A DNA stretch of 64,000 bases from Streptococcus infantarius subsp. infantarius ATCC BAA-102 (GTDB lineage: Bacteria > Bacillota > Bacilli > Lactobacillales > Streptococcaceae). Positions within the stretch are counted from its first letter, which is position 1, and each line of letters begins with the position of its first letter. Location: the NCBI RefSeq assembly GCF_000154985.1, contig NZ_DS572691.1:80902-144901 (forward strand), given 5' to 3'. Positions 52,346-60,994 of this stretch are shown piece after piece. The notes beneath the pieces are model-generated. The model was not told where the DNA came from. It saw only the letters and a program-made list of their open reading frames with translations, and ran no database searches. The translations under genes and the position numbers were made by a program.

Positions 52346-53377
52346 ATGTCATTTAAAGCAACAAGTAAAAAGATTAATTTCGATGCTCTTAAAGAAGAAT
52401 CAAAATTAACTGGTAACGTTCTAGCTAAAAAAGAAGCTCGTGATCGCGAATTAGAAGCTATCATTAAAGGTGAAGATGACCGAGTTCTTTTGGTTATCGG
52501 CCCTTGCTCATCTGATAATGAAGATGCTGTGCTTGAATACGCTCGTCGTTTGGAAAAACTTCAAGAAGAAGTTAAAGACCGTGTCTTTATGGTAATGCGT
52601 GTTTACACAGCAAAACCACGTACGAATGGTGATGGTTATAAAGGTTTGATGCACCAACCTGATACATCAGAAGCACCAAGTTTGATTAACGGTATCAAAG
52701 CCGTTCGTCACCTTCATTATCGTGTGATTTCAGAGACTGGCTTAACAACAGCAGATGAAATGCTTTATCCAGAAAATCTTCCATTGGTAGATGATTTGGT
52801 TTCTTATATTGCTGTTGGTGCGCGTTCAGTTGAAGACCAACAACACCGCTTTGTTGCTTCAGGCATTAGTGTCCCAACAGGGATGAAAAATCCTACTTCA
52901 GGTAACTTGAATGTTATGTTTAATGGTATTTATGCCGCTCAAAATAAGCAATCATTCTTGTTTAACGGTGAAGAAGTAGAAACATCTGGTAATCCGTTTG
53001 CACACGCTATCCTTCGTGGTGCACTTAACGAATACGGTAAAAATGTACCAAACTATTACTACGATAATGTCATCGATACTATCGAACAATACGAAAAAAT
53101 GGGACTTGAAAATCCATTTATCGTTATCGATACTAACCATGACAACTCAGGAAAACAATATTTAGAACAAGTTCGTATTATCCGTCAAACATTGATTAAC
53201 CGTGATTGGAATGAAAAAATCAATAAATACGTTCGTGGTTTTATGATTGAATCATACTTGGAAGACGGACGTCAAGACAAACCTGAAGTTTTTGGTAAAT
53301 CAATCACAGACCCATGTCTTGGTTGGGACAATACCGAAAAACTTGTTCACGAAATTTACGATACACTAGGTAAATAA
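52346..53377 (+). CDS. DAHP synthase, first of two tandem copies
   Basis: 343 residues. It condenses phosphoenolpyruvate and erythrose 4-phosphate, the first step of the shikimate pathway. Type I (AroF/G/H) motifs: VIGPCSSDNEDAVLEYA, RVYTAKPRTNGDGYKGL, GARSVEDQQHRFVASG, KNPTSGNLNVMFNG and VIDTNHDNSGKQY. A TATAAT near 52303 and GAGGGAAAATAT mark the start. A second copy with the same signatures begins 3 bp downstream; the pair is common in streptococci and may differ in feedback inhibition, which cannot be read here. Confidence 0.94.
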   Translation: MSFKATSKKINFDALKEESKLTGNVLAKKEARDRELEAIIKGEDDRVLLVIGPCSSDNEDAVLEYARRLEKLQEEVKDRVFMVMRVYTAKPRTNGDGYKGLMHQPDTSEAPSLINGIKAVRHLHYRVISETGLTTADEMLYPENLPLVDDLVSYIAVGARSVEDQQHRFVASGISVPTGMKNPTSGNLNVMFNGIYAAQNKQSFLFNGEEVETSGNPFAHAILRGALNEYGKNVPNYYYDNVIDTIEQYEKMGLENPFIVIDTNHDNSGKQYLEQVRIIRQTLINRDWNEKINKYVRGFMIESYLEDGRQDKPEVFGKSITDPCLGWDNTEKLVHEIYDTLGK

Positions 53378-53380
53378 ATT

Positions 53381-54436
53381 ATGGGAATACATCAAAAAAG
53401 TGCAACAATTGATATTGCACAAGTCAAAGAACAATCAAAACTAGAAGGTGATTTTCTTGCTAAGAAAAAAGCACGTGATGCTGAATTGGCAAAGATCATC
53501 AAAGGTGAAGATGACCGTATTCTCTTGGTCATCGGTCCATGTTCATCTGATAATGAAGATGCTGTACTTGAATACGCTCATCGTTTAGCGAAAATTCAAG
53601 AAGAAGTAAAGGATAAGATTTTCATTGTCATGCGTGTTTATACAGCAAAACCGCGTACAAATGGTGATGGTTATAAAGGATTGATGCATCAGCCTGATAC
53701 GTCAAAACTTCCAAATTTGATTAATGGTGTTGCTGCTGTTCGTCATTTGCATTATCGTGTCATCACAGAAACTGGTTTGACGACTGCAGATGAGATGTTG
53801 TATCCTGATAACCTTACCTTGGTAGATGATTTGCTGTCATATCATGCTATTGGAGCTCGTTCGGTTGAAGACCAAGAGCACCGCTTTGTTGCCTCTGGAA
53901 TTGATGCCCCTGCAGGAATGAAAAATCCAACATCTGGTAATTTGAATGTGATGTTTAACGGTATTTATGCTGCACAAAATAAACAAAACTTCATCTACCA
54001 TAATGCAGAAGTTGAAACTGATGGTAATCCATTGGCGCATGCGATTCTTCGAGGTGCACTAACTGAGCATGGTGAAAATGTGCCAAACTACTATTACGAT
54101 GACTTGTTGAAAGCAATTGCTCATTACGAAAAAATGGGACTTGAAAATCCATTTATCGTTATTGATACGAACCATGACAATTCTGGTAAACAATATCTTG
54201 AACAAATCCGTATTGTACGTCAAACATTGATTAATCGCGACTGGAGTGATAAAATTAACAAGTATGTACGTGGATTCATGATTGAATCTTACTTGGAAGA
54301 TGGTCGCCAAGATACACCAGAGGTATTTGGAAAATCGATCACAGACCCATGTCTAGGATGGGATAAAACTGAAAAATTGATTCGTGAAATCCATGCAACC
54401 TTAAGTCATGATTCTTATGAGGAATTGCTATTCTAA
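53381..54436 (+). CDS. DAHP synthase, second of two tandem copies
   Basis: 351 residues, roughly 80 percent identical by eye to the preceding gene, with the same catalytic motifs (VIGPCSSDNEDAVLEYA, KPRTNGDGYKGLMHQPDTS, DTNHDNSGKQYLEQ) and an eight-residue longer C terminus. Divergence is concentrated in the N-terminal 30 residues and the 200-240 region. It begins 3 bp after the first copy and is co-transcribed. A weak hairpin (GGGGCTG/CAGCTCC, 54454-54478) without a good T run follows. Confidence 0.94.
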   Translation: MGIHQKSATIDIAQVKEQSKLEGDFLAKKKARDAELAKIIKGEDDRILLVIGPCSSDNEDAVLEYAHRLAKIQEEVKDKIFIVMRVYTAKPRTNGDGYKGLMHQPDTSKLPNLINGVAAVRHLHYRVITETGLTTADEMLYPDNLTLVDDLLSYHAIGARSVEDQEHRFVASGIDAPAGMKNPTSGNLNVMFNGIYAAQNKQNFIYHNAEVETDGNPLAHAILRGALTEHGENVPNYYYDDLLKAIAHYEKMGLENPFIVIDTNHDNSGKQYLEQIRIVRQTLINRDWSDKINKYVRGFMIESYLEDGRQDTPEVFGKSITDPCLGWDKTEKLIREIHATLSHDSYEELLF

Positions 54437-54557
54437 TTAATTGAATAACCTATGGGGCTGGGGATTTTTCTCAGCTCCTTAGTTTTGGAAATCATTAAGC
54501 GATTAAGCTGATAAGAGTTTTGACTTGGTTTAAAATCGTTTTTCACAAAGGAGACGT

Positions 54558-54917
54558 ATGATTATTGGTCATGGCATTGACTTGCAAGAAATAGATGCAA
54601 TCAAGCGAGCGTATGAGAAGAATAATAGATTTGCAAAGCGCGTGCTGACAGAAAAAGAATTTCAAGTTTTTTCAGGTTTTAAGGCTGAGAAAAGGCAAAT
54701 GGAATTTTTGGCAGGGCGTTGGGCTGCAAAAGAAGCTTTCGCTAAGGCAATGGGAACTGGAATTGGGACACTTGGTTTTCAAGATATTGAAATTTTGAAT
54801 AACCAGCTAGGTGCGCCTGAGATTACCCAGTCACCGTTTACGGGTAGATGCTTTATCTCACTTTCTCATACGGGGAATCTTGTGCAAGCCAGTGTTATCT
54901 TAGAAGATGATGAGTAA
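54558..54917 (+). CDS. acpS: Holo-[acyl-carrier-protein] synthase
   Basis: 119 residues. It transfers 4'-phosphopantetheine from CoA to apo-ACP. Signatures: [18 protein letters not shown] (metal-binding Asp), [21 protein letters not shown] (Glu and Lys) and [27 protein letters not shown] precedes ATG 54558. It stands directly before alr, the usual streptococcal acpS-alr order. Confidence 0.96.
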   Translation: MIIGHGIDLQEIDAIKRAYEKNNRFAKRVLTEKEFQVFSGFKAEKRQMEFLAGRWAAKEAFAKAMGTGIGTLGFQDIEILNNQLGAPEITQSPFTGRCFISLSHTGNLVQASVILEDDE

Positions 54918-54984
54918 CAAACTTTTTGAAAAATGAAAAGTAGGATTAATCGAGAAATTTTTTACTAGCTTTGGAGGAGAAAAA

Positions 54985-56091
54985 ATGATTTCAAGTTTAC
55001 ACCGACCAACAAGAGCCTTAATTGATTTAGGGGCCATTTGTGACAATATTGAGACGGTTAAAGCTAATATTCCAGAAGGGAAAAAAGCTTTTGCGGTTGT
55101 TAAAGCTAATGCTTATGGACATGGTGCTAAAAAGGTTGCGCAAGCTGTGCATCACTTAGTTGACGGTTTTTGTGTATCAAATGTTGATGAAGCTCTTGAA
55201 CTTCGTGAAGCAGGTATTGAAGAAACTATCTTAATCTTGGGTGTCATCATGCCTAATGAAGTTGCTTTAGCACGTGATTACGACATTACCTTAACTGTTG
55301 CTAGCCAAGAATGGCTTGATTTAGCAAATGAACAAGACATCAGTCTTAAAGGGGTTAACGTTCATTTGAAAGTTGATTCTGGTATGGGACGTATTGGTGT
55401 GCGTAGTCTTGAAGAAGCTGAAAGCTTAATGGCTAACTTGAAAAAAGCTGGCGCTAATGTAGAAGGTATCTTCACTCACTTTGCTACAGCTGATGAAGCT
55501 GATAATACTAAATTTAATGAGCAATTGGCATTCTTTACAAATATTGTTAATAACTTGAGTGAAAAACCTGCTCTTGTTCATGCTAGTAACTCAGCGACAA
55601 GTATCTGGCACAGCGAAACAATCTTTAACATCGTCCGTCTTGGTATCGTGATGTACGGATTGAATCCAAGTGGAACAGATATTGCTCTTCCATATCCGAT
55701 TAAACCAGCTCTTAGCTTGGAATCAGCGCTTGTTCACGTGAAAACAATCCCAGCTGGTGCGACTGTTGGTTACGGTGCAACTTACACTGCTCAAAAAGAA
55801 GAATATATTGCGACTGTTCCAATTGGTTATGCTGATGGATGGACTCGTGATTTGCAAGGTTTCTCAGTTCTTGTGAATGGACAATTTTGTGAAATCGTTG
55901 GGCGCGTGTCAATGGACCAAATCACGATTCGTTTGCCAGAAAAATTCCCAATCGGTACTAAAGTAACTTTGATTGGTCAAGAAGGTGACAAGGCTATTTC
56001 AGCTACTGATTTGGCTCAAAAATGTGGTACTATCAATTATGAAGTACTTTGCCTTCTAAGTGATCGTATCCCACGTTTCTATTCAAAATAA
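54985..56091 (+). CDS. alr: Alanine racemase
   Basis: 368 residues. A PLP enzyme producing D-alanine for peptidoglycan. The PLP lysine is in [13 protein letters not shown]; the C-terminal catalytic Tyr is in [38 protein letters not shown] is typical of the C-terminal barrel. TTGGAGGAGA sets the start. It follows acpS and ends at a terminator. Confidence 0.97.
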   Translation: MISSLHRPTRALIDLGAICDNIETVKANIPEGKKAFAVVKANAYGHGAKKVAQAVHHLVDGFCVSNVDEALELREAGIEETILILGVIMPNEVALARDYDITLTVASQEWLDLANEQDISLKGVNVHLKVDSGMGRIGVRSLEEAESLMANLKKAGANVEGIFTHFATADEADNTKFNEQLAFFTNIVNNLSEKPALVHASNSATSIWHSETIFNIVRLGIVMYGLNPSGTDIALPYPIKPALSLESALVHVKTIPAGATVGYGATYTAQKEEYIATVPIGYADGWTRDLQGFSVLVNGQFCEIVGRVSMDQITIRLPEKFPIGTKVTLIGQEGDKAISATDLAQKCGTINYEVLCLLSDRIPRFYSK

Positions 56092-56100
56092 GATAAAAAG

Positions 56101-56149
56101 GATTCTAGATTGTCGTGATTTTCTTACGACGATTTAGAATCTATTTTTT
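56101..56149 (+). terminator. Intrinsic terminator of alr
   Basis: GATTCTA...TAGAATC with inner ATTGTCGT/ACGACGAT pairing, then TATTTTTTG. Confidence 0.85.
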
Positions 56150-56176
56150 GTTATAATAGTAGCAAAGTGAGGTCTT

Positions 56177-58192
56177 ATGAATTTACAATCATCAATTGAG
56201 GAATTAAAAGGCTTAGGTCCTAAGTCGGCAGAAAAATTCCATAAATTAGACATTTATACGATTGAGGATTTGCTGCTTTATTATCCTTTTCGTTATGAAG
56301 ATTTTAAGAGCAAGAGTATTTTAGATTTAGTTGACGGGGAAAAAGCTGTTATTGTTGGAACAGTGGTAACACCAGCAAATGTCCAGTATTATGGCTATAA
56401 GCGTAATCGCCTGTCTTTTAAAATCAAACAAGGCGAGGCCGTTATTGCGATATCTTTTTTCAATCAGCCTTATTTGGCAGATAAAGTTGAGCTTGGCAGT
56501 GATGTAGCGATTTTCGGAAAATGGGATGCTCTAAAATCTGCAGTGACTGGTATGAAGATTTTAGCGCAGGTTGAAGATGATATGCAGCCTGTTTACCGTG
56601 TGGCACAGGGCATTTCGCAAAATGCTTTGATTAAAGCCATAAAATCCGCTTTTGCTCTTGGTGCACAAAATTGGTTGCCTGAGAATCTACCCCAAGTTTT
56701 TTTGGACAAATACCGTTTATTAGGTCGTGCAAAAGCAACAGAAGCCATGCATTTTCCAAAGGATTTAGCAGAATACAAACAAGCCCTTCGTCGTATAAAA
56801 TTTGAAGAACTTTTTTATTTTCAAATGAATCTGCAAGCCTTGAAGGCGGATAATAAATCAGAAGCTAACGGTCTTATGATTGCATACGATGAGCAAAAAG
56901 TGGCTGATAAGATAGCGAGTCTCCCTTTTGATTTAACGGGTGGGCAAAAGCGCAGCCTTAGTGATATTTTGTCTGATATGCGCTCTGGTGGGCATATGAA
57001 CCGTCTTTTGCAAGGGGATGTTGGTTCTGGTAAGACAGTGGTTGCAAGTCTTGCTATGTATGCGGCTTATACGGCAGGCTATCAGTCAGCCTTGATGGTG
57101 CCAACAGAAATCTTGGCAGAACAACATTTCGAGAGTTTAATGCAGCTGTTTCCTGACTTATCCATTGCTATCTTGACGTCAGGTATGAAGGCAGCTAATA
57201 AAAAAGCCGCTCTTGCTGCGATTGCGGATGGTTCTGTGGATATGATTGTGGGAACGCATGCGCTGATTCAAGATACGGTGAGTTACCATCGCCTAGGATT
57301 TGTTATTACAGATGAACAGCACCGTTTTGGGGTTAATCAACGTCGTATTTTCCGTGAAAAAGGTGAGAATCCTGATGTACTCATGATGACAGCGACACCT
57401 ATTCCACGTACGCTTGCTATTACTGCTTTTGGTGAAATGGATGTTTCCATTATTGATGAATTGCCTGCAGGTCGAAAACCAATTATTACACGCTGGGTTA
57501 AGCATGAGCAATTAGATATTGTCCTTGACTGGGTCAAAAAGGAATTGCCAAAAGGTGCGCAAGCCTATGTTATTTCACCTTTGATTGAGGAATCTGAATC
57601 TCTGGATTTGAAAAATGCGATTGCTTTGCATGAAGATTTGTCTGAGTATTTTGCGGATTGTGCCAATGTTGCCTTAATGCACGGACGCATGAAAAATGAA
57701 GAAAAAGAAGCTATCATGCAAGACTTTAAAGCTCAAAAGAGTCAAGTTCTGGTTTCAACGACGGTGATTGAAGTTGGGGTCAATGTGCCAAATGCAACTA
57801 TTATGATTATAATGGATGCTGATCGTTTTGGACTTAGTCAGCTACACCAGCTGCGCGGACGTGTTGGGCGTGGTGACAAGCAATCTTATGCGATTTTGGT
57901 TGCTAATCCAAAGACTGAGACAGGAAAAAAACGCATGAAAATCATGACAGAAACCACAGATGGTTTTGCACTGGCTGAAGCTGACCTTAAAATGCGTGGC
58001 TCTGGTGAAATTTTCGGAACACGACAATCTGGAATTCCAGAATTCCAAGTAGCAGATATTGTGGAAGATTATAATATTTTAGAAGAAGCTAGGCGAGTTG
58101 CCAGCCAGATCGTTTCAAATCCAAATTGGCGCCAAGAACCACAATGGCAAATCATCACTCAAAATCTCAAAGACAAAGGTAACTTTGATTAA
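56177..58192 (+). CDS. recG: ATP-dependent DNA helicase RecG
   Basis: 671 residues. It remodels stalled replication forks and Holliday junctions. The N-terminal wedge domain has an OB fold (ELKGLGPKSAEKFHKLDIYT). The helicase core has Walker A LLQGDVGSGKTVVASLA, motif II TDEQHRFGVNQRR, motif III MTATPIPRTLA, TTVIEVGVNVPNATIM and QLHQLRGRVGRGD. TATAAT near 56152 lies very close to the gene. Monocistronic with its own terminator. Confidence 0.97.
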   Translation: MNLQSSIEELKGLGPKSAEKFHKLDIYTIEDLLLYYPFRYEDFKSKSILDLVDGEKAVIVGTVVTPANVQYYGYKRNRLSFKIKQGEAVIAISFFNQPYLADKVELGSDVAIFGKWDALKSAVTGMKILAQVEDDMQPVYRVAQGISQNALIKAIKSAFALGAQNWLPENLPQVFLDKYRLLGRAKATEAMHFPKDLAEYKQALRRIKFEELFYFQMNLQALKADNKSEANGLMIAYDEQKVADKIASLPFDLTGGQKRSLSDILSDMRSGGHMNRLLQGDVGSGKTVVASLAMYAAYTAGYQSALMVPTEILAEQHFESLMQLFPDLSIAILTSGMKAANKKAALAAIADGSVDMIVGTHALIQDTVSYHRLGFVITDEQHRFGVNQRRIFREKGENPDVLMMTATPIPRTLAITAFGEMDVSIIDELPAGRKPIITRWVKHEQLDIVLDWVKKELPKGAQAYVISPLIEESESLDLKNAIALHEDLSEYFADCANVALMHGRMKNEEKEAIMQDFKAQKSQVLVSTTVIEVGVNVPNATIMIIMDADRFGLSQLHQLRGRVGRGDKQSYAILVANPKTETGKKRMKIMTETTDGFALAEADLKMRGSGEIFGTRQSGIPEFQVADIVEDYNILEEARRVASQIVSNPNWRQEPQWQIITQNLKDKGNFD

Positions 58193-58212
58193 GGTTTATG
58201 AAAGATTTCTAC

Positions 58213-58238
58213 AAGGAAAGCTTAAGCTTTCCTTTTTA
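58213..58238 (+). terminator. Intrinsic terminator of recG
   Basis: AAGGAAAGCTTAAGCTTTCCTT, perfectly palindromic, followed by TTT. Confidence 0.85.
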
Positions 58239-58424
58239 TAATGGCTTTACCAAATGAAAGATGAGGTAAGCTTATGATAATAAACGTAACTTATAAGATG
58301 ACATTTGCTAAAAAAATTGACGAGAAACCAGCTTACGGAAAGTAGGCTGAAAAAAAAGGACTCTTTTTTGATAAATGCTATGGCAGTAAAATCCTCAAAA
58401 GACATAAGACCATAGTGATAATTG
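58239..58424 (+). other. Non-coding stretch with a possible 23-codon micro-ORF
   Basis: An ATG at 58274 opens 23 codons (MIINVTYKMTFAKKIDEKPA then YGK and TAG) after GAGGTAAGC. The frame stays open beyond the TAG in a plausible but unrecognised sequence. It may be the remnant of a small gene. Nothing else is recognisable before the terminator at 58425. Confidence 0.35.
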
Positions 58425-58452
58425 GCTCAGTCGAATGTGACTGGGCTTTTTT
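58425..58452 (+). terminator. Intrinsic terminator
   Basis: GCTCAGTC-N6-GACTGGGC stem followed by TTTTTT. It would end the transcript of the 58274 micro-ORF. Confidence 0.75.
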
Positions 58453-58523
58453 AGTAACATTTGTTTGGAAAAGCCCTTGATTTTGGATAAAATCGTTGAA
58501 AATTACGCAAAAAAATAAAAAAA

Positions 58524-58593
58524 TATCGATTTTCGATAAAAAGTGTTGCAAAACGAAAAACTTGTGGTATACTAAATATATCGAAAAACGATA
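58524..58593 (+). promoter_or_regulatory. Promoter flanked by two TATCG-N5-CGATA palindromes
   Basis: TATCG-ATTTT-CGATA (58524-58538) lies upstream of, and TATCG-AAAAA-CGATA (58579-58593) downstream of, a promoter with TTGCAA and TATACT (58568-58573). Degenerate copies (TTTTCGAAAA near 58599; ATATCGCAAAACG near 58620) follow. The format suggests cooperative repression by the Cro-like protein encoded third in the operon. Confidence 0.75.
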
Positions 58594-58692
58594 AAAAATT
58601 TTCGAAAAAGAATAATTTAATATCGCAAAACGGATTTAACAATTGAGCTTAACCACAAATCCAATAGAAAAACATTTTTTAGGAGATTTATC

Positions 58693-59160
58693 ATGAACAC
58701 AAAAACTATCGAAACTGCTGCTAAAACTATTGCTAAAATTGCTATCAATATCACTATTGTAAGTCTCATTTTAATCATTCTTGCTGACTTTGCTTCACAT
58801 TTTTACGGTTACGATAAAATAGCTCTAGGTCAATACGGTATGATTGAGTGGGCAATTAGTAAGAGCCAACATACTTGGGGCATTACATTTTTGACTTGTC
58901 TGGTAAATGGTGCCATTATTTACGGACTTACTAAATTAAAAGCTTTCCTTTCTGATTTGACAGTTGCTGATATTTTTTCAGACCGTACTTATAGCTTTTT
59001 GAAAAAAGCAACTCTTTACACATTTGTGGTATCAGTTTTCCAAAACATCTTGACAAATGCTTCTAATACAAGTAATATGACAGTTGACTTTTCAGTTTGC
59101 GGCTTTTTGGTCCTTGCTGTTGTGATTAGTAAATGGCTTCGCACTCGTCGCTTAGCTTAA
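58693..59160 (+). CDS. DUF2975-like membrane protein, first copy of module 2
   Basis: 155 residues with four hydrophobic segments (about 15-37, 58-80, 100-118 and 131-148), after AGGAGATTTATC. The [20 protein letters not shown] segment between helices matches the DUF2975 pattern (short amphipathic loop before the last two helices). It is followed by a second, related gene and a Cro-like regulator, so this module has one more membrane component than that at 32391-33141. Function unknown. Confidence 0.72.
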   Translation: MNTKTIETAAKTIAKIAINITIVSLILIILADFASHFYGYDKIALGQYGMIEWAISKSQHTWGITFLTCLVNGAIIYGLTKLKAFLSDLTVADIFSDRTYSFLKKATLYTFVVSVFQNILTNASNTSNMTVDFSVCGFLVLAVVISKWLRTRRLA

Positions 59161-59187
59161 TGGGAAAATAATTTTAAGGAGACAATC

Positions 59188-59691
59188 ATGAAGAAAACAA
59201 ACTATAAAGCGTTGAAAGTTGCCAATGTTGTGATTAATATTGCAATTGTCTTAATCGTTTTATCTACAGTAGTTGTTATTTCTCTTTCGTGGACACAACC
59301 TCATTTGAACTTGATGAATCAAGCTGGAGATGGTTTTTCATTTGATGTTAATATTCCAGAAAAACTTTTGCATTCACCATCATTTCTTAGTTTGTTTGCT
59401 GTAAATTCATGCCTTTGGATTGCGCTCCTTGTTTTTGTGAAAATGTTTTTCAAAAATATTATCGATAATAATATTTTTACTCCAGAAAATGTAAAATTGG
59501 CACGTTATGTTGAGTACAATTTTATTGCCCTTGCATTTTTAGATAGCTGGTTCCAAAGTTTGTGTTCTGGTTCAGGAGTTTTATCTTTTGTTAACTGGGC
59601 TTATCTAGTAGCGGCATTTGTTGTTTGGGTATTTTCAATAATTTTAAGAGAAGCTAATGTCATTGCTGAGGAAAATGAATTTACAATTTAG
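59188..59691 (+). CDS. DUF2975 family membrane protein, second copy of module 2
   Basis: 167 residues with four transmembrane helices (about 13-33, 68-86, 108-125 and 133-152). MFFKNIIDNNIFTPENVKLARY corresponds to the family loop. TAAGGAGACAATC precedes ATG 59188. The gene ends 10 bp before the regulator start, indicating one operon. It is more like the DUF2975 protein at 32391 than its immediate neighbour is. Confidence 0.78.
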   Translation: MKKTNYKALKVANVVINIAIVLIVLSTVVVISLSWTQPHLNLMNQAGDGFSFDVNIPEKLLHSPSFLSLFAVNSCLWIALLVFVKMFFKNIIDNNIFTPENVKLARYVEYNFIALAFLDSWFQSLCSGSGVLSFVNWAYLVAAFVVWVFSIILREANVIAEENEFTI

Positions 59692-59701
59692 AGGTAGTCA
59701 T

Positions 59702-59911
59702 ATGATTCAAATTAATCTTGATGTTGAATTAGCAAAACGAAAAATGAAATCAGGTGAATTAGCTGAACGTATCGGTATTACAAATGCTAATCTCTCTATC
59801 CTAAAAACAGGTAAAGCAAAAGCGGTTCGCTTAACGACCTTGGACGCTATTTGTCGTGAGTTAGGCTGTCAACCTGGTGATATTTTAGAATACATTCCTG
59901 ATGAAGAATAA
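59702..59911 (+). CDS. Cro/C1-type (YozG-like) transcriptional regulator
   Basis: 69 residues from MIQINLDVELAKRKMKSGEL, after TTAGAGGTAGTCAT. The HTH is KSGELAERIGITNANLSILK, with the CRELGCQPGDILEYIPDEE end. It is clearly paralogous to the protein at 32917-33141 (ANLSILKTGKAK and CQPGDILEY identical). The two operons carry different palindromes, so their DNA specificities have probably diverged. Its stop codon lies inside the terminator stem. Confidence 0.88.
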   Translation: MIQINLDVELAKRKMKSGELAERIGITNANLSILKTGKAKAVRLTTLDAICRELGCQPGDILEYIPDEE

Positions 59912-59954
59912 CGCTAAAAAGCTGAAGCAAATGCTTCAGCTTTTTAGCGTTATT
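59907..59954. terminator. Bidirectional terminator with a 22-bp perfect stem
   Basis: AATAACGCTAAAAAGCTGAA... pairs along its full length with its complement (59907-59928 with 59933-59954), loop AAAT. It serves the regulator operon and convergent ansA. Confidence 0.9.
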
Positions 59955-59961
59955 CACCTGA

Positions 59962-60924
59962 TTAACCTTCGATGTATTCTTTTAATTCTTGTCCTTTTAG
60001 ACCTGCATTTAAAGCGATGAGAAGTTTTAAGCGGGCTTTTTGGGCATTGAGCTCTTTGACGAACATAACCCCAGCGTTAGCGAGTTGAACCCCGCCTCCT
60101 TCGTAGGCATAAACAGGTTCAGCAATTCCGTTAAAGCAACGTGAGACAAGGACAACAGGGACGCCTTGCTTGATGAGGTCGTAGATTTCTTCGGCAGCGC
60201 GTGGTGGCATGTTTCCAGCACCAAGTGCTTCGATGACCACACCTTGAACGTTGCTTGGATTAAGGAAGCTAATGATACCATCGCCACCCATACCAGCATA
60301 GGCTCTGATAATTGGAACAGTACCTGAAATATCTTGTAAGTCAAAACGAACACGTGGCTCAGCTGTTCGGAAGAAGAGGATATCGTGTTTCATGATGATG
60401 CCTAAGGGTCCATGGATTGGTGTTTTAAAGGTTGAAACGTTAGTAGTATGAGTTTTTGTCACGTATTTTGCGGCGTGAATTTCATCGTTCATGACCACTA
60501 AAACGCCTTTACCAACTGCTTTTTCGTGACTCGCAACACGAAGGGCGCTGAGGTAATTGTAAACACCGTCACTCCCTAGTTCATTTGATGAGCGCATGGC
60601 ACCAGTGAGCACGATTGGGATGTTAGGAACTTCCATGGTATCAAGGAAATAAGCTGTTTCTTCAAGAGTATCTGTTCCGTGAGTGATAACCACACCATCA
60701 AAGTTGTCAGCTTCTTCTTTAATTTTTTGATAGAGTTTTAACATGTGTTTTGGTGTGATGTGAGGACTTGGAACATTAAAAAAATCAAGTGCTGTCACTT
60801 GGATATTATCGAGATTAACACCGACATGATTCATCGGATTATCATTTTCTGGGCGGACATGGCCAGCTTCGTCAGCCTGCATTGAAATGGTTCCACCCGT
60901 GTGCAAGACAAGGATTTTTTTCAT
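59962..60924 (-). CDS. ansA: L-asparaginase, type I (cytoplasmic)
   Basis: 320 residues. It hydrolyses asparagine to aspartate and ammonia. The two catalytic threonines lie in LVLHTGGTISMQADE and VVITHGTDTLEETAYFL; LTGAMRSSNELGSDG follows. No signal peptide, so it is the cytoplasmic type. GGAAGTTTTATTGTC precedes the ATG. Monocistronic. Confidence 0.94.
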   Translation of the reverse strand: MKKILVLHTGGTISMQADEAGHVRPENDNPMNHVGVNLDNIQVTALDFFNVPSPHITPKHMLKLYQKIKEEADNFDGVVITHGTDTLEETAYFLDTMEVPNIPIVLTGAMRSSNELGSDGVYNYLSALRVASHEKAVGKGVLVVMNDEIHAAKYVTKTHTTNVSTFKTPIHGPLGIIMKHDILFFRTAEPRVRFDLQDISGTVPIIRAYAGMGGDGIISFLNPSNVQGVVIEALGAGNMPPRAAEEIYDLIKQGVPVVLVSRCFNGIAEPVYAYEGGGVQLANAGVMFVKELNAQKARLKLLIALNAGLKGQELKEYIEG

Positions 60925-60994
60925 GACAATAAAACTTCCTTTTAAAAATGTGATATAATCTATTTTAACATAAAGAGGGAGGGCGAGAAACGGT

